Shown here piece after piece: positions 42,035 through 50,713 of a stretch of DNA of 64,000 nucleotides (positions are counted from its first letter, which is position 1; each line of letters opens with the position of its first letter). The stretch spans positions 2,108,001-2,172,000 of the forward strand of contig NC_006177.1 in NCBI RefSeq assembly GCF_000009905.1, written 5' to 3'. Below the pieces are notes generated by a model that worked only from the letters and a program-made list of their open reading frames with translations, searched no databases and was not told where the DNA came from. The DNA is from Symbiobacterium thermophilum IAM 14863 (lineage in GTDB: Bacteria > Bacillota > Sulfobacillia > Symbiobacteriales > Symbiobacteriaceae). Made by a program: the position numbers and the translations under genes.

Positions 42035-43300
42035 TCAGTCCGCTGCGACGATGCGGTACACCGCCCCGTTCCGGTCGACCACGTAGACCTCGCCGGCCTC
42101 GTCCTCGCCGAACGAGGTGATGTTCAGCCCGGAATCCAGGAGCCGCTCGGCCCGCCACTCCCCGTCCTGCCGGCGGAGTCCCCAGATGTACCCGGTGCAG
42201 TAATCGCCGTAGAGGTACGTGCCGACCAGGCCGGTGACGGCCTGTCCCCGGTACACGTAGCCGCCGGTGATCGAACAGCCGCCCTCGGCGTGGGTGTACT
42301 CGGCCACGGGAAAGACCGCGCCCGGCGCCTCGCCCTGGCCGTACCGCCGCGAGCCCTCCCAGACCCGCCACCCGTAGTTCTCGCCGCCGGGGCTGCCCGC
42401 CGGCTGGAGGTTGACCTCCTCCACCGCGTCCTGGCCGACGTCCGCGATCCAGAGGTCGCCGGTGGCCCGGTCAAAGCTGATCCGCCAGGGGTTGCGCAGG
42501 CCGTAGGCCCAGATCTCGTCCCGGCCTTGACGCCCGACGAAGGGGTTGTCCGGCGGGATGCGGTACGGCCCCGGCTGCGACACGTCCAGCCGCAGGATCT
42601 TGCCCAGCAGGCTGTCCAGGCTCTGCGCCCGGTTCCCCGGGTCGCCGGCCGAGCCGCCGTCGCCCAGGGCCAGGTAGAGGTAGCCGTCGGGGCCGAAGAG
42701 CAGCGCGCCGCCGTTGTGGTTGGCGTAGGGCTGGTCGACGGTCAGCAGCACCTCCTCGGAGGAGGGGTCGCCCCGGCGCGGGTCGCCGTCCAACAGCCGG
42801 AACCGGGAGAGCACCGTGCGCCCGTCAGGCCGTCCCGTGTAATGCACGTAGAAGACGCCGCTCTCCCGGAAGTCGGGGGCAAAGGCCAGACCCAGGAGCC
42901 CCTGCTCGTTCCCGCGGCTCAGCACCCGGTCGGTCAGGTCCAGGAAGGGCGTCTCCAGCAGGGCGCCGCCTTCCAGCACCCGCACGCGGCCGGGCTGCTC
43001 CAGGATGTACAGCCTGCCGCTGCTGTCCCCGGCGTGGGTGACGTAGAGGGGCCGCTCCAGACCGTCCACCACCTTCTGCAGCCCGATCCGCACCGGCTTC
43101 CGGGGCGCCGGCTGTCCCTGTTCCTGAGCCGGTTCCTGAGCCGGTTCCTGAGCCGGTTCCTGAGCCGGGTTCTGCACATGTTCCTGCGCCTGTCCCCCCA
43201 CCTGATCCGGCGCCGTTCCCTGCCCTGGCGGCGGCGCCGGGCTGCACCCCAGCAGCACCAGCAGGAGCACGGTGACCGCGCCGCGCAGGTATGCGCTCAA
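42035..43300 (-). CDS. Lipoprotein of the glucose/sorbosone dehydrogenase family (PQQ-type propeller)
   Basis: A 421-residue exported lipoprotein (lipobox VLLGC, about residue 19) with a six-bladed beta-propeller of the GSDH/YliI family, soluble aldose dehydrogenases that use PQQ. Family marks: VTHAGDSSGRLYILEQPGRV, GNEQGLLGLAFAPDF, NHNGGALLFGPDGYLYLALG, YGLRNPWRISFDRATGDLWI and GENYGWRVWEGSRRYG. A (QEPA)n linker (about residues 45-62) separates lipid anchor and propeller. TTG 43300 is 6 bases after GGGAGGG. Activity depends on a PQQ supply not seen here. It is followed by the HExxH gene. Confidence 0.87.
   Translation of the reverse strand: MSAYLRGAVTVLLLVLLGCSPAPPPGQGTAPDQVGGQAQEHVQNPAQEPAQEPAQEPAQEQGQPAPRKPVRIGLQKVVDGLERPLYVTHAGDSSGRLYILEQPGRVRVLEGGALLETPFLDLTDRVLSRGNEQGLLGLAFAPDFRESGVFYVHYTGRPDGRTVLSRFRLLDGDPRRGDPSSEEVLLTVDQPYANHNGGALLFGPDGYLYLALGDGGSAGDPGNRAQSLDSLLGKILRLDVSQPGPYRIPPDNPFVGRQGRDEIWAYGLRNPWRISFDRATGDLWIADVGQDAVEEVNLQPAGSPGGENYGWRVWEGSRRYGQGEAPGAVFPVAEYTHAEGGCSITGGYVYRGQAVTGLVGTYLYGDYCTGYIWGLRRQDGEWRAERLLDSGLNITSFGEDEAGEVYVVDRNGAVYRIVAAD
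43121..43168 (-). repeat. Four tandem 12-bp repeats coding (QEPA)n
   Basis: TTCCTGAGCCGG occurs four times head to tail with no mismatch (43121, 43133, 43145, 43157). On the coding strand each unit reads Gln-Glu-Pro-Ala in the linker of the lipoprotein. The unit is a multiple of three, so length changes would keep the frame. Confidence 0.9.
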
Positions 43301-43546
43301 GTCGAACCCTCCCGTCTGCCACTGTTCCACAGCCTCCGCCTCCCCTCCTGTTCCAGACTGGAAGCCATTTCAGCCGTCGCCCCGCCGGGCGGCCCCCCGC
43401 CGCCCCGGTCGATCCCTTGACGGCCCGCCACCTCTCCGATACGTTAGAACTCAGTTAACTGGCATGGATTGCCTCGCCCCGCCGCCGGCAACCCTCACGC
43501 CGCGCGGGAGGCAACCCATCCCAGCACCCAAGAGGGAGGTTCCCCC

Positions 43547-44317
43547 GTGGCCATCTACGCAATCGGCGACCCCCACCTCAGTCTGGCCGTCAACAAACCC
43601 ATGGATGTCTTCGGCCCCCGCTGGGCCGACCATGCCAAGCGCTTCCTGCAGAACTGGGAGGCCACGGTGGGCCCGGACGACTACGTGCTGGTCCCCGGCG
43701 ACATCTCGTGGGGCATGACCCTGGACGAGGCCCTGCCGGACCTGCAGGAGATCGACCGGCTGCCGGGGCGCAAGCTCCTCATCCAGGGCAACCACGACTA
43801 CTGGTGGCAGTCCCTGAAGAAGCTGCGGGAGCTGCCGCTGCGGACCATTTCCTTCATCCAGAATGACGCCGTGGTGCTGCCCGAGGGTTCCGTCGCCGGG
43901 GTGGACGGGCGGGTGGCAGTCTGCGGCACCCGGGGCTGGATCACCCCCGGCGACCGGGCCTGGGACGAGGATCCGGCCCACAACGAGAAGATCTACCGGC
44001 GGGAAGTCGGTCGGCTGCGGCTCTCGCTGGAGGCGGGCCGGAAGGCGGGTGCGGACCGGTACATCGTGATGCTCCACTACCCGCCGGTGGCGGACGACCA
44101 CGAGCCGACGGAGTTCACCCGGCTGCTGGAGGAATGGGGCGGCGTCCTGCTCTGCGTCTACGGCCACCTGCACGGGCCGAGCGCCCCGCACCGGGCATAC
44201 CAGGGGCTGCACGGCACTGTGCGCTACCGGCTCGTGTCCTGCGACGCCGTCGACTTCACGCCCGTCAACCTCTTCCCGCAGGGCGGGGACATGGCCGGAG
44301 ACGGCGGTGTATGCTAA
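43547..44317 (+). CDS. Calcineurin-like metallophosphoesterase
   Basis: A 256-residue cytoplasmic phosphoesterase of the YkuE-like/MPP type. All five metal blocks are present: AIYAIGDPHLS (residues 2-12), VLVPGDISWGM, LIQGNHDYWWQ (about 84-94), IVMLHYPPVADD and CVYGHLHGPS. The substrate could be a nucleotide, lipid or phosphoprotein; the sequence does not decide. GTG 43547 follows AGGGAGG. It is 38 bases before mntR and may share its transcript; the 250-base gap upstream (43301-43546) shows no gene. Confidence 0.88.
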   Translation: MAIYAIGDPHLSLAVNKPMDVFGPRWADHAKRFLQNWEATVGPDDYVLVPGDISWGMTLDEALPDLQEIDRLPGRKLLIQGNHDYWWQSLKKLRELPLRTISFIQNDAVVLPEGSVAGVDGRVAVCGTRGWITPGDRAWDEDPAHNEKIYRREVGRLRLSLEAGRKAGADRYIVMLHYPPVADDHEPTEFTRLLEEWGGVLLCVYGHLHGPSAPHRAYQGLHGTVRYRLVSCDAVDFTPVNLFPQGGDMAGDGGVC

Positions 44318-44355
44318 GATAAAGACACAATCGGCTCCAGGAAATGAGGATGGCC

Positions 44356-44817
44356 ATGGCTACCCCGAGCATGGAAGATTATGTCGAGAAGATCTACGAA
44401 CTCATCCAGTCGAAGGGCTACGCCCGGGTCAGCGACATCGCCATGGAGCTGAACCTCCAGCCGTCCTCGGTCACGAAGATGGTCCAGAAGCTGGCCGAGG
44501 CGGGCTATATCCATTATGAGCGTTACCGCGGGCTGGTCCTCACCCCTGCGGGGCAGCTGCTGGGTGAGCAGATGAAAGACCGGCACACCATGCTGTCGGA
44601 GTTTCTCCGCACCATCGGCGTGCCGGAAGAGGTCATTGAGGTCGACGTGGAGGGCATCGAGCACCACGTCAGCCCGTCCACCGTGCGCTGTATTCAGGAC
44701 CTGACGTCCTTCCTGCAGGAGAACGAGGACGTCCGGGAGGCGCTGGCAGCCCACCGGCGGCGCCGGCGGGAGCGGGAAGCCGCCGAGCAGGCGGCGCGGG
44801 AGCAGGCCGAAGCCTGA
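44356..44817 (+). CDS. mntR: DtxR-family manganese-responsive regulator MntR
   Basis: A 153-residue metal-dependent repressor. The N-terminal winged helix reads TPSMEDYVEKIYELIQSKGY ARVSDIAMEL, QPSSVTKMVQKLAEAGYIHY and ERYRGLVLTPAG. The metal-binding and dimer domain follows with DVEGIEHHVSPSTVRCIQDL. The MED/EGIEHH pattern is that of Bacillus MntR, which represses manganese import genes. ATG 44356 is chosen to match MntR family starts and the GAGG 6 bases upstream; ATG 44344 and 44350 are in frame. The C-terminal 25 residues are highly charged (HRRRRREREAAEQ), which MntR usually lacks. No mntH or mntABC is next to it. Confidence 0.9.
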   Translation: MATPSMEDYVEKIYELIQSKGYARVSDIAMELNLQPSSVTKMVQKLAEAGYIHYERYRGLVLTPAGQLLGEQMKDRHTMLSEFLRTIGVPEEVIEVDVEGIEHHVSPSTVRCIQDLTSFLQENEDVREALAAHRRRRREREAAEQAAREQAEA

Positions 44818-44846
44818 GGCGGGCCCTGAGCGCCGGCGCGGGGCGG

Positions 44847-46079
44847 TCAGGCGGTGAGCTGCGAATCCCGGTGCTGCCGGACGCGCGCCCGCACCAGGGA
44901 CCAGCACCAGCCCGCGGCGAACAGGAGCAGCAGCGCCGTGGCCGGGAAGACCCACCGGATCCCGACCCGGTCGCCCAGCACGCCGCCCAGGAGCGGACCC
45001 AGCATGGCCCCGACGTTGAACGCGGACTGGTTGAGCCCAAAGGCCTTGCCCCGCTGCTCCCGCGGGACCGATGCGGCGATCAGGGCGGAGATGCCGGGGG
45101 TGACGGCGGCGAGCGCGAGGCCGGCACTCAGGCGGAAGCTCCCCATGCCCAGACCGCTCTGCACCAGGGCCTGCGGCAGTGTGAACAGCGCGCCGCCCGC
45201 CAGGCCGATGGTCACCGTGGTGGTGTAGCCCCAGCGCTCGCCGAGCCTCGCCCACGACGGGGCGGCCAGCACGAAGGCGATGCCCGGCACGGAGTAGATC
45301 ACGCCGGCCATCCAGTTGGGGCTGCCGGAGCCCAGGAGCTGGCGGATATGGGGGATCAGCACCGGCTCCATCGCCGACTGGGACATCTGCAGGAGCAGGG
45401 ACATGGCCAGCACCACGATCAACGGCCCGCCCTGCAGCACCTGCCGCATGTCGCTCAGGAAGTGCGCCGGCTGCCGCGCCGGCCGCTGGAACTGCTCCCG
45501 GACCGCGAACACCACCAGCAGCGTCGCGGCGAACACGGCGACGCCGCTCAGGGCCATGGTATTGCGGATGCCGATCAGGTCGGCCAGGAAGCCGCCCAGC
45601 ATCGGCCCCAGGATCGACCCCGCCTGATTGCCGGTGGCCACCAGCGACAGGGCCTGTCCCATGTGGCGCTCCGGGGTGGTCGTGGCCACCAGCGCCGTCG
45701 CGGTCGGGATGAACCCGGTCAGGGCGCCGATCATGACCCGGACGCCCAGCAGCTCGTAGGGGTTGCGGACGAAGGCCATCAGCACGTAGGCGGAACCCAG
45801 GAAGATGCCGGCGCGCACCATCATCGCCTTGCGGCCCCAGCGGTCGCCCAGGGCGCCCCAGATCGGGGCGGTGAGCGCCGAGAAGCCCGAGTTGACCGCG
45901 CCCAGCAGGCCGGCCCACACCGTGACACCAGCCCCCACACCCAGGTCCTCGCTCAGAAAAACCGGCATGAACGGCATGACCATTGTCCATGCGGATGCTG
46001 CGATGAAGACCGCGATCCAGAGGACCGCCACGTTTCTCCGCCAGGGTTCCATCTCGTTATGGCGCCTTCTTTCCGTCAT
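44847..46079 (-). CDS. Major facilitator superfamily transporter, DHA1-like
   Basis: A 410-residue transporter with 12 predicted membrane helices. The A-motif between helices 2 and 3 reads GALGDRWGRKAMMVRAGIFL, and the repeat in the second half ARLGERWGYTTTVTIGLAGG; the helix 5 C-motif region is SLVATGNQAGSILGPMLGGF. It is of the proton-coupled multidrug efflux type (TetA/BmrA-like); the drug or metabolite is unknown. Start ATG 46079, with ATG 46052 as an alternative. It is convergent with mntR (29-base gap) and divergent from the FliN-like gene. Confidence 0.9.
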   Translation of the reverse strand: MTERRRHNEMEPWRRNVAVLWIAVFIAASAWTMVMPFMPVFLSEDLGVGAGVTVWAGLLGAVNSGFSALTAPIWGALGDRWGRKAMMVRAGIFLGSAYVLMAFVRNPYELLGVRVMIGALTGFIPTATALVATTTPERHMGQALSLVATGNQAGSILGPMLGGFLADLIGIRNTMALSGVAVFAATLLVVFAVREQFQRPARQPAHFLSDMRQVLQGGPLIVVLAMSLLLQMSQSAMEPVLIPHIRQLLGSGSPNWMAGVIYSVPGIAFVLAAPSWARLGERWGYTTTVTIGLAGGALFTLPQALVQSGLGMGSFRLSAGLALAAVTPGISALIAASVPREQRGKAFGLNQSAFNVGAMLGPLLGGVLGDRVGIRWVFPATALLLLFAAGWCWSLVRARVRQHRDSQLTA

Positions 46080-46227
46080 ACTGAACTCGCGTTGACGAAA
46101 TGACTATAGGCCGGAATCCCGCCGTTGTCTACGGGTCACTGCAAAATCCCGTCGGCTCCAGCAGGGAAACCGGCATGTACGATTGAAGTATTGAAAGATC
46201 TCAATGTTGGAAGAGGAGAGAGCCGCC

Positions 46228-46887
46228 TTGGCCAACAAGCTGTCCCAGAGCGAGATCGACGCTCTCGTGGCGAGCCTTTTGGCTGCCGACAACGCCGAGA
46301 AGCAGGCTGCGGATGGGCAGAGCGGACAGGGGTCGCCCGAAACCGCCGCCCCGGCCGCCGGCCAGAATGCCGAGGGCGCCCCGTCGGAGTTCGAGTCGGT
46401 GCAAGACCTGGGCCCCGTGACCCAGGCCGAACTCGACGCCGCCGTGGCTGCCTCGCGCGCCGCCAAGATGAAGGGGACGGCGCCGGCCGCCCCGGAAACG
46501 GCCCCCCCGCTCGGGGCGCCGGCCGCGCCGTTCGAAGCGGCCGCTGCGGCCGCAGCCGCCGTCCCGGCGCCCGCCCCGGCGGCGCCTGCTGGGCCGGGCC
46601 CCGGCGCGTCGAAGGCGCAGCTCCGGATCCCGCCCGCGCTGCGGGGGGTCCTGCTGGACATCGAGCTCACCCTGAGCGTGGAGCTGGGCAAGGCCCGGCT
46701 GCCGCTGGGCGAGATCCTGTCCATGGGGCCGGGGTCGGTCATCACGCTGGACCGGCTGGCCAGCGAGCCCCTGAACGTGAAGGTCAACGGCCTGCCGGCG
46801 ATGACAGCCGAGGTCATCGCCATCGGCGAGAAGTACGGCATCCGGATCGTGGAATCCCAGCTGCCCAACTACGCGGCGGCGTCGTGA
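46228..46887 (+). CDS. FliN-like protein with a SpoA domain, orphan
   Basis: A 219-residue protein. Residues 4-14 (KLSQSEIDALV) match the conserved N-terminal peptide of FliM/FliY-type switch proteins. A long A/P-rich linker (about 30-130) leads to a SpoA/FliN C-terminal domain: LRGVLLDIELTLSVELGKAR, LPLGEILSMGPGSVITLDRL, AEVIAIGEKYGIRIVE. FliN forms the flagellar switch ring and binds type III export. No other flagellar or chemotaxis gene is in the window. TTG 46228 follows GAGGAGAG at 8 bases; ATG 46204 is in frame but lacks a ribosome site. It is followed by the terminator that hosts intron copy 2. Confidence 0.85.
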   Translation: MANKLSQSEIDALVASLLAADNAEKQAADGQSGQGSPETAAPAAGQNAEGAPSEFESVQDLGPVTQAELDAAVAASRAAKMKGTAPAAPETAPPLGAPAAPFEAAAAAAAAVPAPAPAAPAGPGPGASKAQLRIPPALRGVLLDIELTLSVELGKARLPLGEILSMGPGSVITLDRLASEPLNVKVNGLPAMTAEVIAIGEKYGIRIVESQLPNYAAAS

Positions 46888-46909
46888 CCGTGGTCAGCAG
46901 AACAGGGAT

Positions 46910-46938
46910 CGGGCGGTGCCCCCTCGGGGCACCGCCCG
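46910..46938 (+). terminator. Terminator of the FliN-like gene and target site of intron copy 2
   Basis: GGGCGGTGCCCC pairs perfectly with GGGGCACCGCCC around CTC, extended by a closing C-G pair. It is followed by CTTTCC and then the first base of the intron (46945). It lies 22 bases after the stop codon. Confidence 0.85.
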
Positions 46939-46944
46939 CTTTCC

Positions 46945-48824
46945 GTGTGCCCGGCATGGGCGCTGACTTGGCGGTGAAAGTCCGCTACGGGCGAGGCAGC
47001 ACCAGCCCGTTAGCCAAAGGCAAGGGTGTCCGTCGTGAGGCGGAATCTGAAGGAAGCCCGAGGCAAAGCCACGACCCGAGGAACACGAACCCCATAGGAG
47101 GCTGTGCCGCTCGGGTGAGCTGGCCGAACACAGCAAAACCCGAAGCTGCCAAAGGGCGGTGCGGTAGATGGGGCGGGTGCGGGGTGAAGGTCAGCGTTCT
47201 TACCCGGGGAGATCTGCCGGGAACGCCAGCAACGCTGGTAACCTGCGTCGGGAGACGCAGCTGAACCGGCAGAAGTCAGCAAAGGCCATAGTACCGGCAG
47301 GGGGACGCCCCAACCGGGAAGGGCCGAACGTCAGGAAAGGGGTGAACCCGTTGCGTTCGAGCAGCCCGCGACAAACGCAGAAGACCCCGAACGGGACCTG
47401 CTCGCCGGAGGTAGCGGTGAAGCCGCAAGGGACGGCGAGAGGGCGGAGTGGGCAGCCGGCACAAGACGGAACGTTACCCCGCGGGGAGCACAGCAACCTG
47501 ATGGAGCAGGTGGTGGCCAGGGAGAACATGCTGGCCGCCCTGAAACGGGTGGAGCGGAACGGAGGCGCTCCCGGCGTGGACGGTGTCCCCACCGAACGGC
47601 TGCGGGACCAGATTCGCGTGGAGTGGAGCCGCATCCGTGAGGGACTGCTCCAGGGGACCTACAGACCGCAGCCAGTCCGCCGGGTCGAAATCCCGAAACC
47701 GGGCGGCGGCAAGCGGATGCTGGGGATTCCCACCGTGATGGACCGCCTGATCCAACAGGCACTCCTGCAAGTACTGACGCCGATCTTTGACCCGACATTC
47801 TCCGAATCCAGCTACGGCTTTCGGCCGGGGCGGCGGGGTCATGATGCGGTCAGGAAGGCACGTCAGTACGTGGAGGAAGGGTACGACTGGGTCGTGGACA
47901 TGGACCTGGAGAAGTTCTTCGACCGGGTCAACCACGACGTGCTGATGGCCCGCGTGGCGCGGCGGGTAACGGATAAGCGTGTGCTGCGGCTGATCCGGCG
48001 GTACTTACAGGCTGGGGTCATGCTGAACGGGGTAGTCGTGGCGACGGAGGAAGGGACGCCGCAGGGCGGTCCGCTGAGCCCGCTGCTGGCGAACATCCTG
48101 CTGGATGACCTCGACAAGGAGCTGGAGCGCCGCGGGCACCACTTCGTCCGGTACGCCGATGACTGCAACATCTACGTCCGCAGCAAGCGGGCGGGAGAAC
48201 GGGTCTACAGGAGCGTGCGCCACTTCCTGCAGGAGCGGTTACGGCTGAAGGTCAACGAGGAGAAGAGCGCAGTGGACCGGCCGTGGAAGCGGCAGTTCCT
48301 CGGGTTTAGTTTCTACAAGCACCGGGGAGTGCGCATCCGGCTGGCCCCGAAGAGCCTGAAGCGCGTGAAGGACAAGCTCCGCACGCTGACGGACCGCAAC
48401 CGCAGCCAGAGCATGGAGGACCGAATCCGGCGCCTGAATGCTTACTTGCGGGGCTGGGTTGGGTACTATGCGCTCTCCGATGCCAGGTCAGCCTTTGAAA
48501 GACTCGAAGGATGGCTGAAGCGTCGGCTGCGAGCATGCGTATGGAAGCAGTGGAAGCGTGTACGCACGCGCTTTCGGGAGTTGCGCGCCCTCGGTTTGCC
48601 CGAATGGGTAGTCCACCAACTCGCCAACAGCCGCAAAGGCCCGTGGCGGATGGCAGGTGGCCCACTAAACAGCGCCCTGGGCGACGCCTACTGGCGTGCC
48701 CAGGGGCTGATAAGCCTGACCGAATGCTATGAAGCGACTCGTCAATCCTGGCGAACCGCCGGATGCGGACCCGCATGTCCGGTGGTGTGAGAGGACGGGG
48801 GCTAGCCGCCCCCTCCTACTCGAT
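46945..48824 (+). mobile_element. Group IIC intron, copy 2 (1880 bp), apparently intact
   Basis: The 5' end GTGTGCCCGG follows the group II GUGYG rule and the 3' end is CTACTCGAT (AY). Domain V folds at 48755-48786 (ACCGCCGGATGCGG..., closed by CCGGTGGT) and domain VI at 48791-48820 (GAGGACGGGGGCT with GCCGCCCCCTCC). Insertion 6 nt after a terminator hairpin is typical of bacterial class C introns. Both ends were confirmed against copy 1 at 8681-10549, which is nearly identical except for a few substitutions and an 11-base deletion. It lies on the plus strand, so the two copies are inverted over 38 kb. Confidence 0.93.
47501..48790 (+). CDS. ltrA: Group II intron reverse transcriptase/maturase (class C)
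   Basis: A 429-residue reverse transcriptase with maturase domain. It starts MEQVVARENMLAALKRVERN (RT-0/1), then GAPGVDGVPTERLRDQIRVE, the YGFRPGRRGHDA block, DMDLEKFFDRVNHD, TPQGGPLSPLLANILLDDLD and the catalytic YADD (about residue 222). Domain X/thumb is GWVGYYALSDARSAFERLEG. There is no HNH endonuclease, as is usual for class C. The frame is open back to 47168, but the first 111 codons are the structured intron RNA (domains I-III), so I chose ATG 47501. The stop lies just past domain V, so the last dozen codons are also ribozyme. It should promote splicing and reverse-splicing into terminator sites. Confidence 0.92.
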   Translation: MEQVVARENMLAALKRVERNGGAPGVDGVPTERLRDQIRVEWSRIREGLLQGTYRPQPVRRVEIPKPGGGKRMLGIPTVMDRLIQQALLQVLTPIFDPTFSESSYGFRPGRRGHDAVRKARQYVEEGYDWVVDMDLEKFFDRVNHDVLMARVARRVTDKRVLRLIRRYLQAGVMLNGVVVATEEGTPQGGPLSPLLANILLDDLDKELERRGHHFVRYADDCNIYVRSKRAGERVYRSVRHFLQERLRLKVNEEKSAVDRPWKRQFLGFSFYKHRGVRIRLAPKSLKRVKDKLRTLTDRNRSQSMEDRIRRLNAYLRGWVGYYALSDARSAFERLEGWLKRRLRACVWKQWKRVRTRFRELRALGLPEWVVHQLANSRKGPWRMAGGPLNSALGDAYWRAQGLISLTECYEATRQSWRTAGCGPACPVV

Positions 48825-48850
48825 TGGCCGCTTCCACCGGGGTCCGCAGG

Positions 48851-50713
48851 TCAGCCGGCCAGGCCCTGCCCGGCGGCGAACTGGCTGTAGTACAGGTCCG
48901 CGTACGGGCCGCCTGCGGCCAGGAGCTCCCGGTGCGTGCCCTGCTCCACGATCCGGCCGTGGTCCATGACCAGGATCAGGTCTGCCTCCCGGATGGTCGA
49001 GAGCCGGTGGGCGATCACGAAGCTCGTCCTGCCCTTCATGAGGGTCTGCATGGCCTGCTGGATCTGCAGCTCCGTGCGGGTGTCCACGGAGGACGTCGCC
49101 TCGTCCAGGATCAGCATCGGCGGGTCGGCCAGGAACGCCCGCGCGATGGTGAGCAGCTGCTTCTGCCCCTGGGAGATGTTCGAGGCCTCCTCGTTGAGCA
49201 CGGTGTCATAGCCGTCGGGCAGGGATCGGATGAAGCCGTCGGCGTGGGCGAGTTTTGCCGCCCGGACGATCTCCTCCTCGGTGGCCCCCTCCCGGCCGTA
49301 GGCGATGTTCTCCCGGATCGTGCCATGGAAGAGCCACGTGTCCTGCAACACCATGCCGAAGAGGCTGCGCAGGTCGTCGCGGCGGAGGCGGCGGATGTCC
49401 ACGCCGTCGACCGTGATCCGGCCGCCGTCGATCTCGTAGAAGCGCATCAGCAGGTTGACCAGGGTGGTCTTGCCGGCGCCGGTGTGGCCGACGATGGCGA
49501 TCACCTGGCCGGGCCGGGCCGTGAGGTTCAGGTCCTCGATCAGCGGCTCGTCCGGCTTGTAGCGGAAGCTGACGTTCTCGAACCGGACCTCGCCCCGGAC
49601 CTGCTCCAGCCGCACCGGCTCGGCCGGGTCCGGGACGATCTCCGGCTCGTCCAGGAGCTCAAAGACCCGCTCGGCGGCGGCGATGGTGGACTGGAGGATG
49701 TTGGCGATGTTGGCCGTCTGGGTGATCGGCTGGCTGAACTGCCGGGCGTACTGGAGGAAGGCCTGGATGTCGCCGATCTCCACCGCGCGGCGGGCGACGA
49801 AGATGCCGCCGACCACGGCCACGATCACGTAGCCGATGTTGTTGACGAACGCCATCAGCGGCATGATGATGCCCGAGACGAACTGGGCCTTCCAGCCGGC
49901 CTCGTACAGCCGCTGGTTGATGCGGTCGAACTCGGCCACCACGTCCTCCTCCCGGCCGAAGGCCTTCACCACCTGGTGGCCGGTGTAGGTCTCCTCGACG
50001 TGGCCGTTCAGCTCGCCCAGCGCCTTCTGCTGCGCCTTGAAGTAGCCCTGTGACCGCCGGGCGACGCCGACCGTGACCAGGAGCGACAGCGGCAGCGAGA
50101 CCAGGGTGACCAGGGTGAGCACAGGGCTGATGGAGAGCATCATCACCACCACGCCCACCAGCGTGACGATGGCGGTGATCAGCTGGGTCAGGCTCTGCTG
50201 CAGCGTCCCGGCGATGGTGTCGATGTCGTTGGTCACCCGGCTCAGGACCTCGCCGTGGGTCTTCCGGTCGTAGAAGCTGAGGGGCAGCCGGGCCAGCTTC
50301 TCGTTCACCTGGTTGCGCAGGTCGTAGACCGTGCGCTGGGAGACGCCGGACATGACGAACTGCTGGACGATGCCGAAGGCGGCACTCGCCACGTAGAGCA
50401 GCCCCAGCAGGACCAGGATGCGGGCGATGCGGCCGAAGTCGATCCCCGCGCCGGGGACGCCGCTCAGCTTCGCCAGCAGCCCTTCGAACAGGATGGTGGT
50501 GGCCTTGCCCATGATGCGCGGGCTCACGATGCTGAAGACCGTGCTGAGAGCCGCCAGCAGGAAGACGGCGCCCAGCTGCCAGAGCCTCGGCCGCAGGTAG
50601 CGCAGCAGCCGCCGCAGGGTCCCGCGGAAGTCGCGGGGCTTCTCGCCCACCAGCGCCATCGCCGGGCCGGCTCCGGGACCATGACCGGGTCGGGGACCGT
50701 GCCGGGCGCTCAT
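48851..50713 (-). CDS. ABC exporter half-transporter, canonical Walker B with degenerate signature
   Basis: A 620-residue half-transporter: 45 residues of leader, six membrane helices (about 45-330), then the ATPase. Walker A GHTGAGKTTLVN, Walker B MLILDEATSSVD with the catalytic Glu, H-loop VIAHRLST. The signature is NISQGQKQLL rather than LSGGQ. It overlaps the next exporter gene upstream by 4 bases, and together they look like a heterodimeric exporter of the LmrCD/BmrCD/TM287-288 type, which pumps drugs or lipids. It is likely controlled by the MarR gene first in the operon. The substrate is unknown. Its stop lies 27 bases from the end of intron copy 2. Confidence 0.9.
   Translation of the reverse strand: MSARHGPRPGHGPGAGPAMALVGEKPRDFRGTLRRLLRYLRPRLWQLGAVFLLAALSTVFSIVSPRIMGKATTILFEGLLAKLSGVPGAGIDFGRIARILVLLGLLYVASAAFGIVQQFVMSGVSQRTVYDLRNQVNEKLARLPLSFYDRKTHGEVLSRVTNDIDTIAGTLQQSLTQLITAIVTLVGVVVMMLSISPVLTLVTLVSLPLSLLVTVGVARRSQGYFKAQQKALGELNGHVEETYTGHQVVKAFGREEDVVAEFDRINQRLYEAGWKAQFVSGIIMPLMAFVNNIGYVIVAVVGGIFVARRAVEIGDIQAFLQYARQFSQPITQTANIANILQSTIAAAERVFELLDEPEIVPDPAEPVRLEQVRGEVRFENVSFRYKPDEPLIEDLNLTARPGQVIAIVGHTGAGKTTLVNLLMRFYEIDGGRITVDGVDIRRLRRDDLRSLFGMVLQDTWLFHGTIRENIAYGREGATEEEIVRAAKLAHADGFIRSLPDGYDTVLNEEASNISQGQKQLLTIARAFLADPPMLILDEATSSVDTRTELQIQQAMQTLMKGRTSFVIAHRLSTIREADLILVMDHGRIVEQGTHRELLAAGGPYADLYYSQFAAGQGLAG

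Noticed and set aside
47168-47500. N-terminal extension of the intron maturase
   Set aside because: These codons correspond to ribozyme domains I-III. The recognised reverse transcriptase starts at the MEQVVAREN region.
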